A DNA stretch of 64,000 bases, from contig NZ_CALART010000002.1 of NCBI RefSeq assembly GCF_937888285.1, forward strand, positions 1-64,000. Reading direction: 5' to 3'. The notes beneath the pieces are model-generated. The model was given only the letters and a program-made list of their open reading frames with translations. It was not told where the DNA came from and searched no databases. Source of the stretch: an uncultured Aquimonas sp. (GTDB lineage Bacteria > Pseudomonadota > Gammaproteobacteria > Xanthomonadales > Xanthomonadaceae). The translations under genes and the position numbers were made by a program. Below, one piece after another: positions 35,359 through 44,357 of the stretch (positions are counted from its first letter, which is position 1; each line of letters opens with the position of its first letter).

Positions 35359-35387
35359 ACTTTACGGATCGTGATTGCGGCTGTCAA
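35359..35387 (-). promoter_or_regulatory. Sigma70 promoter of tRNA-Leu
   Basis: On the minus strand TTGACA (35387-35382), 17-nt spacer, TAAAGT (35364-35359). The tRNA begins about 48 nt beyond the -10, leaving a short processed leader. Confidence 0.75.
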
Positions 35388-35430
35388 CGGGGTGGCGCGA
35401 TCGAATTTGCGCCGCGTGTACCATGCACGG

Positions 35431-37839
35431 ATGAGCAAACGTCCAAGCAAGCCCACCCCGCGTCGCGGCGGTGGATCGAAGTCCCAGAGCGGCGCGCCCG
35501 CTGGCCCTGCCAAGCCGCGCGGCAAGTCCGCCAAGCCGGCGCCCTGGCTGCCCGACCTGCCACCGGCGCCGCTGCCGCCGCCGCCCTCGCGCAAGGCCTC
35601 TCCGGATGCGGTTCTGCCGCGCCCGCGCGGTCGCCTGCCGCAGCCGAGCGTCTCCGACCCCTATGCCGAGCGCGAGGCCAGCAAGTACGAAAACCCCATC
35701 GCCAGCCGCGAGGCCATCCTCCAGCACCTTGAGGAGAAGGGCGAGCCGGTCACGGCCGAGGATCTCGCCGCCGATCTGCAGTTGACCGCACCCGAGCGCT
35801 TCGAGGCGCTGGGCAATCGGCTGCGCGCCATGCTGCGCGACGGCCAGCTGCTGGTGAACCGCCGCGGCGGCTATGCGCCGGCGAAGAAGCTCGACCTGAT
35901 CGCCGGCGTGGTGCTGGCCAACGCGGATGGCTTCGGCTTCCTGCGTCGCGACGGTGGCGGCGACGATGTCTTCCTGCCGCCCATGCAGATGCGTCAGGTG
36001 CTGCATGGCGATCGCGTGCTGGTCAGCATCACCGGGCTCGACCGTCGCGGTCGTCCGGAAGGCGCCATCGTCGAGGTGCTGGAGCGCCGCACCCAGCGGC
36101 TGGTCGGCCGCTTCCAGGAGAACGACGGGATCGCCAGCGTGGTGCCCGACGACCGCCGCATCCACCAGGAAATCCTGATCCCCCCGACCGCGCGCGGCGA
36201 CGCGCGCTCGGGCCAGATCGTGGTCTGCGAGATCACCCAGGCGCCGTCCTCGCATCGTCTGCCGATGGGCCGCGTGCTGACCACCCTGGGCGAGGCGCTG
36301 ACCGCTTCGCTGGCGGTGGAGATGGCCATCCACGACCACGACATTCCGCATGTGTGGCCGCAGGAGGTGCTGCAGCAGGCGGCTGGCGTCAGCCTGGAGG
36401 TCGGCGCGCATGAGATCGGCGATCGCGTCGATCTGCGTGATCTGCCCCTGGTCACCATCGATGGCGAGACCGCGCGCGATTTCGACGATGCGGTCTATTG
36501 CGAGACCACCCGCAACGGCTATCGCCTGGTCGTCGCCATCGCCGACGTTTCGCACTACGTGCGCCCGGGCACGCCGCTGGATGACGAGGCGCAGAAGCGC
36601 GCGACCTCGGTCTACTTCCCCGGCTACGTGGTGCCGATGCTGCCGGAGACGCTGTCCAACGGCATCTGCTCGCTGAACCCGAAAGTCGACCGCATGTGCT
36701 TCGTCTGCGACATGCGCATCAATGCCGAGGGCGAGGTCACCAAGTCGAGCTTCTACGAGGCGGTGATGCGCTCGCATGCGCGCCTGACCTACACCCAGGT
36801 CTGGAACGCGGTGGGCGAGCAGGACGAAGGCGCGCGCGCCCAGCTCGGCGGCGTGCTGCCGCACGTCGAGAACCTGTACGCGCTCTACCACGTGCTCGCC
36901 GCGCAGCGGCAGCGTCGTGGCGCCATCGAGTTCGAGAGCACCGAGGTCGAGTTCCGGCTCGGCCCGGCGGGCGAGGTCATCCAGGCCGCGCCGCAGCCGC
37001 GCAACGATGCGCACAAGCTGATCGAGGAATGCATGATCGCGGCCAACGTGCAGGCCGCGCTGTTCCTGATGAAGAAGTCCATGCCCGCGCCCTACCGCGT
37101 GCACGACCGGCCGCCGGAGTCGAAGTACGGCGAGCTGCTGGAGTTCCTGAAGGGCTTCGGCCTGAAGCTGCCGGAGTGGTCGAAGGTGACCCCGGCCGAC
37201 TACACCGCCCTGCTGCGCAAGATCCGCAAGCGCGACGACTGCGAGCTGCTGGAGACCGTGCTGCTGCGCTCGCAGGCGCTGGCCGTGTACCAGCCCGAGA
37301 ACATCGGCCATTTCGGCCTGGCGCTGGAGGCCTACGCCCACTTCACGAGCCCGATCCGGCGCTATCCGGACCTGCTGGTGCACCGCGCGATCAAACACGC
37401 ACTCAATGGCGGCCGCGCCTCCACGTATCTGTACGCCGCCCACGACATGGCCGCGCTCAGCCTGCAGTGCAGCGAACGCAGCCGTCGCGCCGAGGAAGCC
37501 GAGCGCGAAGTCGACGAGCGCTACCGCTGTGCCTTCATGGAGCGCCACGTCGGCGCCGAGTTCGACGGCACCATCGCCGGAGTCACCAGCTTCGGCCTGT
37601 TCGTCGAGCTGGATGAGTCGAAGATCAGCGGCCTGGTGCATGTCACCCAGCTGCCCAACGACTATTACCACTTCGACCCGGCCCAGCGCCTGCTGCGCGG
37701 CGAGCGCCAGGGCCGCGTGCACCAGCTCGGCGACAAGGTGCGCGTGCTGGTGCTTCGCGCTTCGATCGAGGATCGCAAGATCGACTTCCGCCTGGTCGAG
37801 GGCGGCAAGAAGTCGAAGAAAGTCGGGATCAGCAAGTGA
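35431..37839 (+). CDS. rnr: Ribonuclease R
   Basis: 802 residues from ATG 35431; the frame is open upstream but without support. A basic Lys/Arg/Pro-rich N-terminus (about 1-65) leads into an HTH-like region (70-150), two cold-shock domains, the RNB catalytic domain with 'DGETARDFDDAV' (Asp residues near 350) and a C-terminal S1 domain ('GTIAGVTSFGLFVELDESKISGLVHVTQL'). It ends in a short basic tail 'GGKKSKKVGISK'. It degrades structured RNA 3'-5' and takes part in tmRNA-linked and rRNA quality control. rlmB follows after 9 nt, a conserved pair. Confidence 0.95.
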   Translation: MSKRPSKPTPRRGGGSKSQSGAPAGPAKPRGKSAKPAPWLPDLPPAPLPPPPSRKASPDAVLPRPRGRLPQPSVSDPYAEREASKYENPIASREAILQHLEEKGEPVTAEDLAADLQLTAPERFEALGNRLRAMLRDGQLLVNRRGGYAPAKKLDLIAGVVLANADGFGFLRRDGGGDDVFLPPMQMRQVLHGDRVLVSITGLDRRGRPEGAIVEVLERRTQRLVGRFQENDGIASVVPDDRRIHQEILIPPTARGDARSGQIVVCEITQAPSSHRLPMGRVLTTLGEALTASLAVEMAIHDHDIPHVWPQEVLQQAAGVSLEVGAHEIGDRVDLRDLPLVTIDGETARDFDDAVYCETTRNGYRLVVAIADVSHYVRPGTPLDDEAQKRATSVYFPGYVVPMLPETLSNGICSLNPKVDRMCFVCDMRINAEGEVTKSSFYEAVMRSHARLTYTQVWNAVGEQDEGARAQLGGVLPHVENLYALYHVLAAQRQRRGAIEFESTEVEFRLGPAGEVIQAAPQPRNDAHKLIEECMIAANVQAALFLMKKSMPAPYRVHDRPPESKYGELLEFLKGFGLKLPEWSKVTPADYTALLRKIRKRDDCELLETVLLRSQALAVYQPENIGHFGLALEAYAHFTSPIRRYPDLLVHRAIKHALNGGRASTYLYAAHDMAALSLQCSERSRRAEEAEREVDERYRCAFMERHVGAEFDGTIAGVTSFGLFVELDESKISGLVHVTQLPNDYYHFDPAQRLLRGERQGRVHQLGDKVRVLVLRASIEDRKIDFRLVEGGKKSKKVGISK

Positions 37840-37848
37840 GCATGCCGC

Positions 37849-38577
37849 ATGAGTGACTGGATCGCCGGCATCAATGCCGTCGCCGCGGCGCTGGAAGCGG
37901 GGCAGGACCTTGCCGAAGTGCTGATCGACGGCAAGGCCAAGAACCCGCGGCTGGCCGAGATCGGCAGCGCGGCCAAGTCCGCGGGCATCGCCCTGCGCTT
38001 CGTGCCGCTCGACCAGATCGAGCGCCAGGCGGCGGGCGCGCGCCACCAGGGCGTGATCGCCCGCGTGCAGTCCACCCGCATCTACGACGAGCGCGACCTC
38101 GAAGGCCTGATCGAAGCGGCAGCGAAGCCGCTGCTGCTGATCCTCGACGGCGTGCAGGACCCGCACAACCTCGGTGCCTGCCTGCGCTCGGCTGCCGCCG
38201 CGGGAGCGACTGCGGTCATCGTGCCCAAGGACCGCGCCGCCACGCTGACGCCGACGGCGCGCAAGGTCGCCGCCGGCGGCGCCGAGCGCGTGCCGCTGGT
38301 GCGCGTCACCAACCTCGCGCGCTGCATGAAGGAGCTGCAGGACGCCGGCATCTGGATCGTCGGCCTGGCTGGCGAGGCCGAGGCCAGCCTGTACAGCGTT
38401 GATCTCAAGGGGCCCATGGCGATCGCCATGGGCGGCGAGGGCGAGGGCCTGCGGCGCCTGACCCGCGAACACTGCGACTACCTCGCCAAGATCCCGATGG
38501 CCTCGGGCATGGAGAGCCTGAACGTGTCGGTGGCGGCGGGCATCAGCCTGTTCGAGGCGCTGCGGCAGCGCGGCTGA
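37849..38577 (+). CDS. rlmB: 23S rRNA (guanosine2251-2'-O)-methyltransferase RlmB
   Basis: 242 residues. An N-terminal L30e-like substrate-binding domain ('WIAGINAVAAALEAGQDLAEVLIDGKAKNPR') is followed by a SpoU/SPOUT domain with a C-terminal knot: 'LILDGVQDPHNLGACLRSAAAAGATAVIVPKDRAA', 'IAMGGEGEGLRRLTREHCD' and 'IPMASGMESLNVSVAAGISLFEALRQR'. It uses S-adenosylmethionine to methylate Gm2251 in the ribosomal P loop. It lies 9 nt after rnr, so the two are co-transcribed. Confidence 0.95.
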   Translation: MSDWIAGINAVAAALEAGQDLAEVLIDGKAKNPRLAEIGSAAKSAGIALRFVPLDQIERQAAGARHQGVIARVQSTRIYDERDLEGLIEAAAKPLLLILDGVQDPHNLGACLRSAAAAGATAVIVPKDRAATLTPTARKVAAGGAERVPLVRVTNLARCMKELQDAGIWIVGLAGEAEASLYSVDLKGPMAIAMGGEGEGLRRLTREHCDYLAKIPMASGMESLNVSVAAGISLFEALRQRG

Positions 38578-38784
38578 CCCGGGGCGAGGTCCCTGGCTTG
38601 GGCTGGCTCCGGCCGCGCCGGCGCGAGCCTTGGGGCAACAAGGACGAAATCCCTCCAGGCCTCCATCCGTGGCCGCGCGTCCGGCACCTGTCCGGATGCG
38701 TTCGGTCGCGACGCAGCGACCCGGCGACGCCTTCGCTTTGCTCGGTTGCGCGGGATCTTCGGTTGCGCGGGATCAAAGGATCGC

Positions 38785-38846
38785 GTGCTCGATCCGCGGG
38801 CGCGCCCTCCGTGGCGCGCGACGACGCTGAATTCTTCAGCCTTGCC
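38785..38846 (-). repeat. Two-hairpin repeat directly after the gor stop codon
   Basis: Second copy of the element at 28048-28109 (about 54 of 62 identical). Again it abuts the stop codon of a leftward gene (gor ends at 38847). Between rlmB and this copy (38578-38784) there is no gene, only a direct repeat of CGGTTGCGCGGGATC (near 38743 and 38760). Confidence 0.8.
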
Positions 38847-40202
38847 TCAGTGCCGGCGCATCGGCGTGCGCAGGGTGACAAGCTCTTCGGCAAGGCTGGG
38901 ATGCAGGGCCATGGTGCGATCGAAGTCCGCCTTGGTGGCGCCTGCCTTCAGGGCGACTGCGACCAGCTGGATCATCTCGGAGGCGCCAGGGGCGACGATC
39001 TGGCAGCCGAGCACGCGTCCTGTCTTCGCACAGACGCTGAGTTTCATGAGCGCTTCGTCGCGTTCCCCTGCAAAGGCCGAGCGCATCGGCGTGAAGCGCG
39101 TCGAATACACCTCGACAGGGCCACAGGCTGCGGCCCGTTCCTCGCTGAGCCCCACACTGCCCAGCTCCGGCTGGGTGAATACAGCTGTCGGCACCAGTTC
39201 GTGGTCGACCGCCTGCGGGCGTTCTTCAAACACGGTGGAAACGAATGCGGCCGCGTCGGCGATGGCCACGGGCGTCAGGCTCACCCGCCGGGTCACGTCA
39301 CCGAGTGCGTGCAGCCAGGGCAGGGCCGTGCGTGAGCGCGCGTCTACCGGCACCTCGCCGTTCGGGCCCAGGCTGAGGCCCACGAGATCGAGTCCGAGGC
39401 CAGCCGTTGCTGGAGCGCGACCGGTAGCCAGCAACACCTGTCGGAAGCGGCGCGGACCGACGCTCGCGCCCTGCACCTCGAGCTCGTTCCCGTGTCGCGT
39501 GATCTCGACCACGTCCGCGTCGGGGCACAGGGATACGCCGGCGCCGTGCAGGTGCTCGGCCAGCAGCGTGCTGGCCTCGCGGTCGAAGCCCGGCAGTAGC
39601 TGCGTGCCGCGGTGACACAGGCTGACCTTTGCTCCCATACCGTTCAACAGGCTGGCGAATTCGCAGCCGATGTAGCCGCCCCCCACGATCAGGATGGATT
39701 CCGGCAGCGCTTCCAGATCGAACACGTCGTCCGACACCAGCGCGAGCTCGGCGCCCGGGAAGCCGGGTCGCCGCGGTTGCGCGCCCGTCGCGATCAGCAC
39801 CTCGCGCGCGCTGCGGACACTCCCATCCGCGAGCGCGACACGCTGGGTGCCGATCAGGCGCGCGTGCTGCTCGTAGAGCGCGACACCCGCCTCAACCAGG
39901 CGCTGCCGGTAGAGCACGCCCAGGCGAGTCAATTCGTTCCGAAGCCGGCCACGGAAGGCAGGCCAGTCGAAGTGCGCCGCGCCGACTGGCCAGCCATAAG
40001 CGGGTGCCTCTCGAAGCAGCTGTGCGTACGCGGCTGCAAAGCTCATGAGTTTCTTTGGCACGCAGCCGCGTGCAACGCAGGTGCCGCCGTAGTGCGATGG
40101 CTCTGCAAGCGCCACGCGCGCGCCGGCCTTGGCCGCGAGTCGGGCCGCGCGCACGCCGCCGGAGCCGCCGCCGATGACGAACAGATCGTAGTCGTACTGC
40201 AT
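38847..40202 (-). CDS. gor: Glutathione-disulfide reductase
   Basis: 451 residues from ATG 40202, chosen over 40223 because AAGGAG sits 5 nt before it. FAD-binding 'DLFVIGGGSGGVRAARLAAKAGARVALAE', redox-active disulfide in 'GGTCVARGCVPKK', NADPH-binding 'ILIVGGGYIGCEFASLL', 'LHALGDVTRR' and the C-terminal 'MALHPSLAEELVTLRTP' with the catalytic His-Glu pair. It reduces GSSG with NADPH, keeping cytosolic thiols reduced. Other disulfide oxidoreductases of the family (lipoamide or mercury type) fit the C-terminus less well. Confidence 0.9.
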   Translation of the reverse strand: MQYDYDLFVIGGGSGGVRAARLAAKAGARVALAEPSHYGGTCVARGCVPKKLMSFAAAYAQLLREAPAYGWPVGAAHFDWPAFRGRLRNELTRLGVLYRQRLVEAGVALYEQHARLIGTQRVALADGSVRSAREVLIATGAQPRRPGFPGAELALVSDDVFDLEALPESILIVGGGYIGCEFASLLNGMGAKVSLCHRGTQLLPGFDREASTLLAEHLHGAGVSLCPDADVVEITRHGNELEVQGASVGPRRFRQVLLATGRAPATAGLGLDLVGLSLGPNGEVPVDARSRTALPWLHALGDVTRRVSLTPVAIADAAAFVSTVFEERPQAVDHELVPTAVFTQPELGSVGLSEERAAACGPVEVYSTRFTPMRSAFAGERDEALMKLSVCAKTGRVLGCQIVAPGASEMIQLVAVALKAGATKADFDRTMALHPSLAEELVTLRTPMRRH

Positions 40203-40356
40203 GCAAGCTCCTTCCTCTCTCATTGAGATGGCCGAAAGAGTGGCATGGCGGTACTTTCGAACGCGTTCGCCGTCGCTCGGCGCGCGCAGCGCCCCGCGGC
40301 AGGAACACGCTGGCGAGGCGGGCAGCCCGGCTGCCGACCTCGGCTAAGATCCACCC

Positions 40357-41025
40357 ATGCCCCCGTTCGAGCCCGCTCTCTGGCTGCTGCTGGCCGCCCT
40401 GTTGCCGCTGTGTCTGGGGGCGCTGCTGGCTTTGCGTTTGAAGCGCGCCAATGGCTGGAGCGCGCGGTTGCTCCGCGCGTTCGCCGCCGCCGTGCTGCTG
40501 CTTCTGGCCTTGCTGCTGGGGGGAACAGGCCTTGCCCTGTTCGGCTACGCCCGCCTGCTGCAGGACGCCGAGGTGGCCAGCCTTTCAGTGCAACAGCTTG
40601 CTCCGCAGCACTACGCAGTCCAGCTGGATACGCCCGACGGCCAGCGCCAGCGCTTCGAGCTGCACGGCGACCACTGGCAGCTCGACGCCCGCGTGCTGCG
40701 CTGGAAGCTACCGGCCCTGCTGGCCGGCGCGCCTTCGCTGTACCGGCTTGAGCGGCTGTCTTCGCGCTACGTCGATGTCGCCCAGGAGCGCGAGGCTGCG
40801 CGCAGCGTGCATGAGCTCGGCGCACAGGCCTTCCCGGACCTGTGGACCCTGCGCCGGCAGTTTCCGCAGTACCTCGACTTCGTCGATGCCGACTTCGGCA
40901 GCGGTGCCTACCTGCCGCTGGTCGACCAGGCGCGCTACAGCGTCAGCCTGGGGCCGCGCGGCGGGCTGGTGGCGCGCCCGGCGGATGCGGAGACGCAGGC
41001 GCTGCTCAATGCGCAAGGCTGGTAG
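40357..41025 (+). CDS. Hypothetical membrane-anchored protein, 222 aa
   Basis: Two N-terminal membrane helices (about 6-27 and 38-62) are followed by a soluble domain: 'YAVQLDTPDGQRQRFELHGDHWQLDARVLRW', 'LYRLERLSSRYVDVAQER', 'RSVHELG' and 'FVDADFGSGAYLPLVDQARYSVSLGPRGGLVARP'. Relatives are often labelled 'cation/multidrug efflux pump', but nothing here looks like a transporter. It is more likely a membrane protein of unknown function with a periplasmic domain. Stand-alone gene; its neighbours give no clue. Confidence 0.75.
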   Translation: MPPFEPALWLLLAALLPLCLGALLALRLKRANGWSARLLRAFAAAVLLLLALLLGGTGLALFGYARLLQDAEVASLSVQQLAPQHYAVQLDTPDGQRQRFELHGDHWQLDARVLRWKLPALLAGAPSLYRLERLSSRYVDVAQEREAARSVHELGAQAFPDLWTLRRQFPQYLDFVDADFGSGAYLPLVDQARYSVSLGPRGGLVARPADAETQALLNAQGW

Positions 41026-41263
41026 CAGGAGGCGGCGACGCCCGGCGGACGTCTGCCCGATCGCTGCGCGCCTACGCCTTGAGCATGTGCCTCTCGGGCG
41101 GGGAATCTGGTCCCGGACTCACGCGAGGCAGTGGGTCGTCGAGCGCTCGGCCACAGCGAGCGTCAGAGGATTGGCGCTGAATGAAGGGTCGCTGCCGGGC
41201 GGTGCCTGAGGCGCGCCGCGCCTTCCGCCTGTAGAATTGCGTTTTCCCGCTGCGTGTTCCCCC

Positions 41264-42919
41264 ATGACTCCCCTGATCTTCGTCACCGGTGGCGTGGTGT
41301 CCTCGCTTGGCAAGGGCATCGCTTCGGCCGCACTCGCGGCCATCCTGGAATCGCGCGGCCTGCGCGTGACCCTCATGAAGCTGGATCCTTACATCAACGT
41401 CGATCCCGGCACCATGAGCCCCTTCCAGCACGGTGAGGTCTACGTCACCGACGATGGCGCCGAGACCGACCTCGACCTCGGCCACTACGAGCGCTTCGTG
41501 CGCACGCGGCTTGGCCGCATGAACAGCATCACCACCGGTCGCATCTACGAGAACGTGATCCGCAAGGAGCGCCGCGGTGATTATCTCGGCGCTACCGTGC
41601 AGGTGATCCCGCACATCACCGACGAGATCAAGCGCTGCATCGACGCCGCCACCGCGGGCTACGACGTCGGCCTGGTCGAGATCGGCGGCACGGTCGGTGA
41701 TATCGAGTCGCTGCCGTTTCTTGAGGCGATCCGCCAGATCCGCAGCGAGCGCGGCATCGAGAAAGCCTTGTTCATGCACCTGACCCTGGTGCCTTACATC
41801 GCCGCGGCCGGCGAGCTGAAGACCAAGCCGACGCAGCACTCGGTGAAGGAGCTGCGCAGCATCGGCATCCAGCCGGACGTGCTGCTGTGCCGCAGCGAGC
41901 AGCCCCTGCCCGAAGGCGAGCGCCGCAAGATCGCGCTGTTCACCAATGTGCCGGAGAAGGCGGTGATCTCGGTCATCGACGTCGCCAACATCTTCAGCAT
42001 CGTGCCCTGGCTGCACGAGCAGCAGCTCGACGAGCTGGTGGTGCGCCAGCTGCACCTGCCGGCCAAGCGCGCGGCCGAGCTGGGCGACTGGCTGGAAGTG
42101 ATCGATGCGGTCGACCATCCCGAAGACGAAGTCACCGTCGCCGTGGTCGGCAAGTACGTCGACCACCAGGACGCCTACAAGTCGGTGGGCGAGGCGCTCA
42201 AGCACGGTGGTCTGCGTCAGCGCACGCGGGTGCGTCTCAAGTGGATTGAGTCGGAGGACGTGGAGCGCGAGGGCGTGTCGGTGCTGGCCGGCGTCGACGC
42301 CATCCTGGTGCCCGGCGGTTTCGGCGACCGCGGCTTCGAGGGCAAGGTGCGCAGCGTGCAGCATGCGCGCGAGCAGGGCATTCCCTACTTCGGCATCTGC
42401 TACGGCATGCAGGCGGCCGTGGTCGATTTCGCCCGCAACGTGGCGGGTCTGGCCGGCGCCAACACCACCGAGAACGATCGCAACGTGGCGCATCCGGTGA
42501 TCGGCCTGATCACCGAGTGGCGCACCTCGACCGGTGAAGTGGAACGCCGCACCGAGGCCTCCGACCTTGGCGGCACCATGCGTCTCGGCCTGCAGGAATG
42601 CCGCTTGAAGCCCAACACCCGCGCGCGCGACCTGTACGGCCGCGACGTGATCGGCGAGCGCCACCGCCACCGCTACGAGTTCAACAACTACTACCGCACC
42701 CAGCTGGAGGACGCGGGCCTGGTGATCGCCGGCAAATCGATGGACGACCTGCTGGTCGAGATCGTCGAGCTGCCGCGCGAGCAGCATCCCTGGTTCGTGG
42801 CCTGCCAGTTCCATCCTGAATTCACCTCGACCCCGCGCGACGGCCACCCGCTGTTCATCGGCTTCATCCGCGCCGCGCGCGAACACAAGGCGGCTGCCGC
42901 GAAGGAGGCCAGCGCATGA
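41264..42919 (+). CDS. pyrG: CTP synthase
   Basis: 551 residues from ATG 41264. The synthetase domain opens 'TPLIFVTGGVVSSLGKGIASAALAAILESRG' with 'MKLDPYINVDPGTMSPFQHGEVYVTDDGAE' and 'EIGGTVGDIESLPFLEAIRQ'. The class I glutamine amidotransferase domain carries 'VPGGFGDRGFEGK', nucleophile Cys about 378 in 'YFGICYGMQ' (Tyr where many have Leu) and 'HPEFTSTPRDGHPLF'. It aminates UTP to CTP. It heads pyrG-kdsA-X-eno-ftsB-ispD, overlapping kdsA by 4 nt. Confidence 0.97.
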   Translation: MTPLIFVTGGVVSSLGKGIASAALAAILESRGLRVTLMKLDPYINVDPGTMSPFQHGEVYVTDDGAETDLDLGHYERFVRTRLGRMNSITTGRIYENVIRKERRGDYLGATVQVIPHITDEIKRCIDAATAGYDVGLVEIGGTVGDIESLPFLEAIRQIRSERGIEKALFMHLTLVPYIAAAGELKTKPTQHSVKELRSIGIQPDVLLCRSEQPLPEGERRKIALFTNVPEKAVISVIDVANIFSIVPWLHEQQLDELVVRQLHLPAKRAAELGDWLEVIDAVDHPEDEVTVAVVGKYVDHQDAYKSVGEALKHGGLRQRTRVRLKWIESEDVEREGVSVLAGVDAILVPGGFGDRGFEGKVRSVQHAREQGIPYFGICYGMQAAVVDFARNVAGLAGANTTENDRNVAHPVIGLITEWRTSTGEVERRTEASDLGGTMRLGLQECRLKPNTRARDLYGRDVIGERHRHRYEFNNYYRTQLEDAGLVIAGKSMDDLLVEIVELPREQHPWFVACQFHPEFTSTPRDGHPLFIGFIRAAREHKAAAAKEASA

Positions 42920-43746
42920 ATCTCTGCGGGTTTGAAGTCGGCCTGGACAAGCCGCTGTTCCTGATCGCCGGGCCCTGCGTCATCGAGTCCCTGCAGCTGC
43001 AGATCGACTCCGCCGGCACGCTCAAGGAAATCACCTCCAAGCTGGGCGTGCCCTTCATCTTCAAGTCGAGCTTCGACAAGGCCAACCGCACCTCGGCAAC
43101 CAGCTTCCGCGGCCCGGGCATGGAAGAAGGTCTGAAGGTGCTGGCCGAAGTGAAACGTCAGCTCGGCGTGCCGGTGCTGACGGACGTGCACGAGTACACC
43201 CCGATGGACGAGGTCGCCAGCGTGGTCGACGTGCTGCAGACCCCGGCCTTCCTGTGCCGGCAGACCGACTTCATCCAGAAGGTAGCGCGTGCGGGCAAGC
43301 CGGTGAACATCAAGAAGGGCCAGTTCCTCTCGCCCTGGGAGATGAAGCACGTCACCGACAAGGCCAAGGCCACCGGCAACACCCAGATCATGGCCTGCGA
43401 GCGCGGCGTGAGCTTCGGCTACAACAATCTGGTCAGCGACATGCGCAGTCTGAGCGTGATGCGCGACACCGGCTGCCCCGTGGTGTTTGACGCCACCCAC
43501 TCGGTGCAGTTGCCCGGCGGCGCCGGCGGCAAGAGCGGCGGCCAGCGCGAGTTCGTGCCGGTGCTCTCGCGCGCCGCGGTCGCCGTCGGCATCGCCGGCC
43601 TGTTCGCCGAGACCCACCCCGACCCCGAGAACGCCCTGTCCGACGGCCCCAACGCCTGGCCGCTGGGCCGCATGGCCGAGCTGCTCGAAAGCCTGGTCGA
43701 GCTCGACCGGGTTGTGAAGAAGCGGCCTTTCATCGAGATGGGTTGA
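42916..43746 (+). CDS. kdsA: 3-deoxy-8-phosphooctulonate (KDO-8-P) synthase
   Basis: 276 residues. 'FLIAGPCVIESLQLQ', 'FIFKSSFDKANRTS', 'VLTDVHEYTPMDEVASVVDVLQTPAFLCRQTDF', 'VNIKKGQFLSPWEMKH', 'VVFDATHSVQLPGG' and 'FAETHPDPENALSDGPNAWPL' are the KdsA blocks. It condenses arabinose-5-phosphate with phosphoenolpyruvate to make KDO-8-P for lipopolysaccharide inner core. Downstream eno supplies PEP. The start overlaps the pyrG stop (ATGA). Confidence 0.97.
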   Translation: MNLCGFEVGLDKPLFLIAGPCVIESLQLQIDSAGTLKEITSKLGVPFIFKSSFDKANRTSATSFRGPGMEEGLKVLAEVKRQLGVPVLTDVHEYTPMDEVASVVDVLQTPAFLCRQTDFIQKVARAGKPVNIKKGQFLSPWEMKHVTDKAKATGNTQIMACERGVSFGYNNLVSDMRSLSVMRDTGCPVVFDATHSVQLPGGAGGKSGGQREFVPVLSRAAVAVGIAGLFAETHPDPENALSDGPNAWPLGRMAELLESLVELDRVVKKRPFIEMG

Positions 43747-43760
43747 GCGGGCGCCTGTCG

Positions 43761-44357
43761 ATGCCAATGAGCAGTGGTTCAGCCGAAAGCGTGCAAGCCC
43801 GAGTACGGCCGGCAGCGCTGCTGTCGAAGGCGGGCGGCCGTGCCGCTGCCGGCTTCGCTGCCGTGCTGGGACTGATGCTGCCCTTCGCGCAGGCGGGTGC
43901 CTGCAGCATGAAGGGCGGCGCGCCTTCGCTCAGGCAGCAGCTTGAGTCCGCTGAGTCGGTCTTCGTTGCCCGCGTCACCGTCGCTCGCGAGATAGCTACC
44001 GAAGAAGTGCTATCCCCAGAGGCTCGCGCAGAACTCGACGAGGCTCAACGTAATGAGCCCCTGATCGAGGCCTCCTACCGGCTGATCGAGACCTTGAAGG
44101 GCAAGCCCGCCGCCAATGGCCCTGTGTACGATCTTCCGTTCGCGGCCGGAAACTGCAGCCTGGGTCTTCTGCCAGGTTGGGACTATGTGTTTGTCCTCCA
44201 GCCACCTGATCCCGAGTTCGGCCGACACTTCGTAGGCTTGTTCTCCGGTTCGTTCGGGCTCGGTGCCTACCGAACGTCCAGCGGTCCGGATTCAAGCGAG
44301 CTTTCAGAAGTCCGCGCCACCCTTCGATCCCTTTCCACGGAACCCGAGACGCCATGA
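43761..44357 (+). CDS. Exported hypothetical protein inserted between kdsA and eno
   Basis: 198 residues from ATG 43761; a TTG at 43743 overlapping the kdsA stop is also open. A hydrophobic stretch 'AAAGFAAVLGLMLPFAQAGACS' (about 27-48) acts as a signal peptide or anchor. The mature part opens 'CSMKGGAPSLRQQLESAESVFVARVTVAREI', a pattern like the CSC-type N-termini of TIMP/netrin-like secreted proteins. It has a second Cys in 'AAGNCSLGLLPG'. The stop overlaps the eno start (ATGA), so it is fully integrated in the operon. Base use is slightly less GC-rich at third positions than its neighbours. Function unknown. Confidence 0.75.
   Translation: MPMSSGSAESVQARVRPAALLSKAGGRAAAGFAAVLGLMLPFAQAGACSMKGGAPSLRQQLESAESVFVARVTVAREIATEEVLSPEARAELDEAQRNEPLIEASYRLIETLKGKPAANGPVYDLPFAAGNCSLGLLPGWDYVFVLQPPDPEFGRHFVGLFSGSFGLGAYRTSSGPDSSELSEVRATLRSLSTEPETP

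Noticed and set aside
35362..38472. A 1036-codon open frame on the minus strand
   Set aside because: Antisense to rnr and rlmB; no domain motifs and shadow-like composition.
41026..41263. Regulatory attenuator in front of pyrG
   Set aside because: No clear hairpin followed by a T run, and no pyrimidine-run start as in known pyrG attenuation.
41072..42886. A 604-codon open frame on the minus strand
   Set aside because: Antisense to pyrG.
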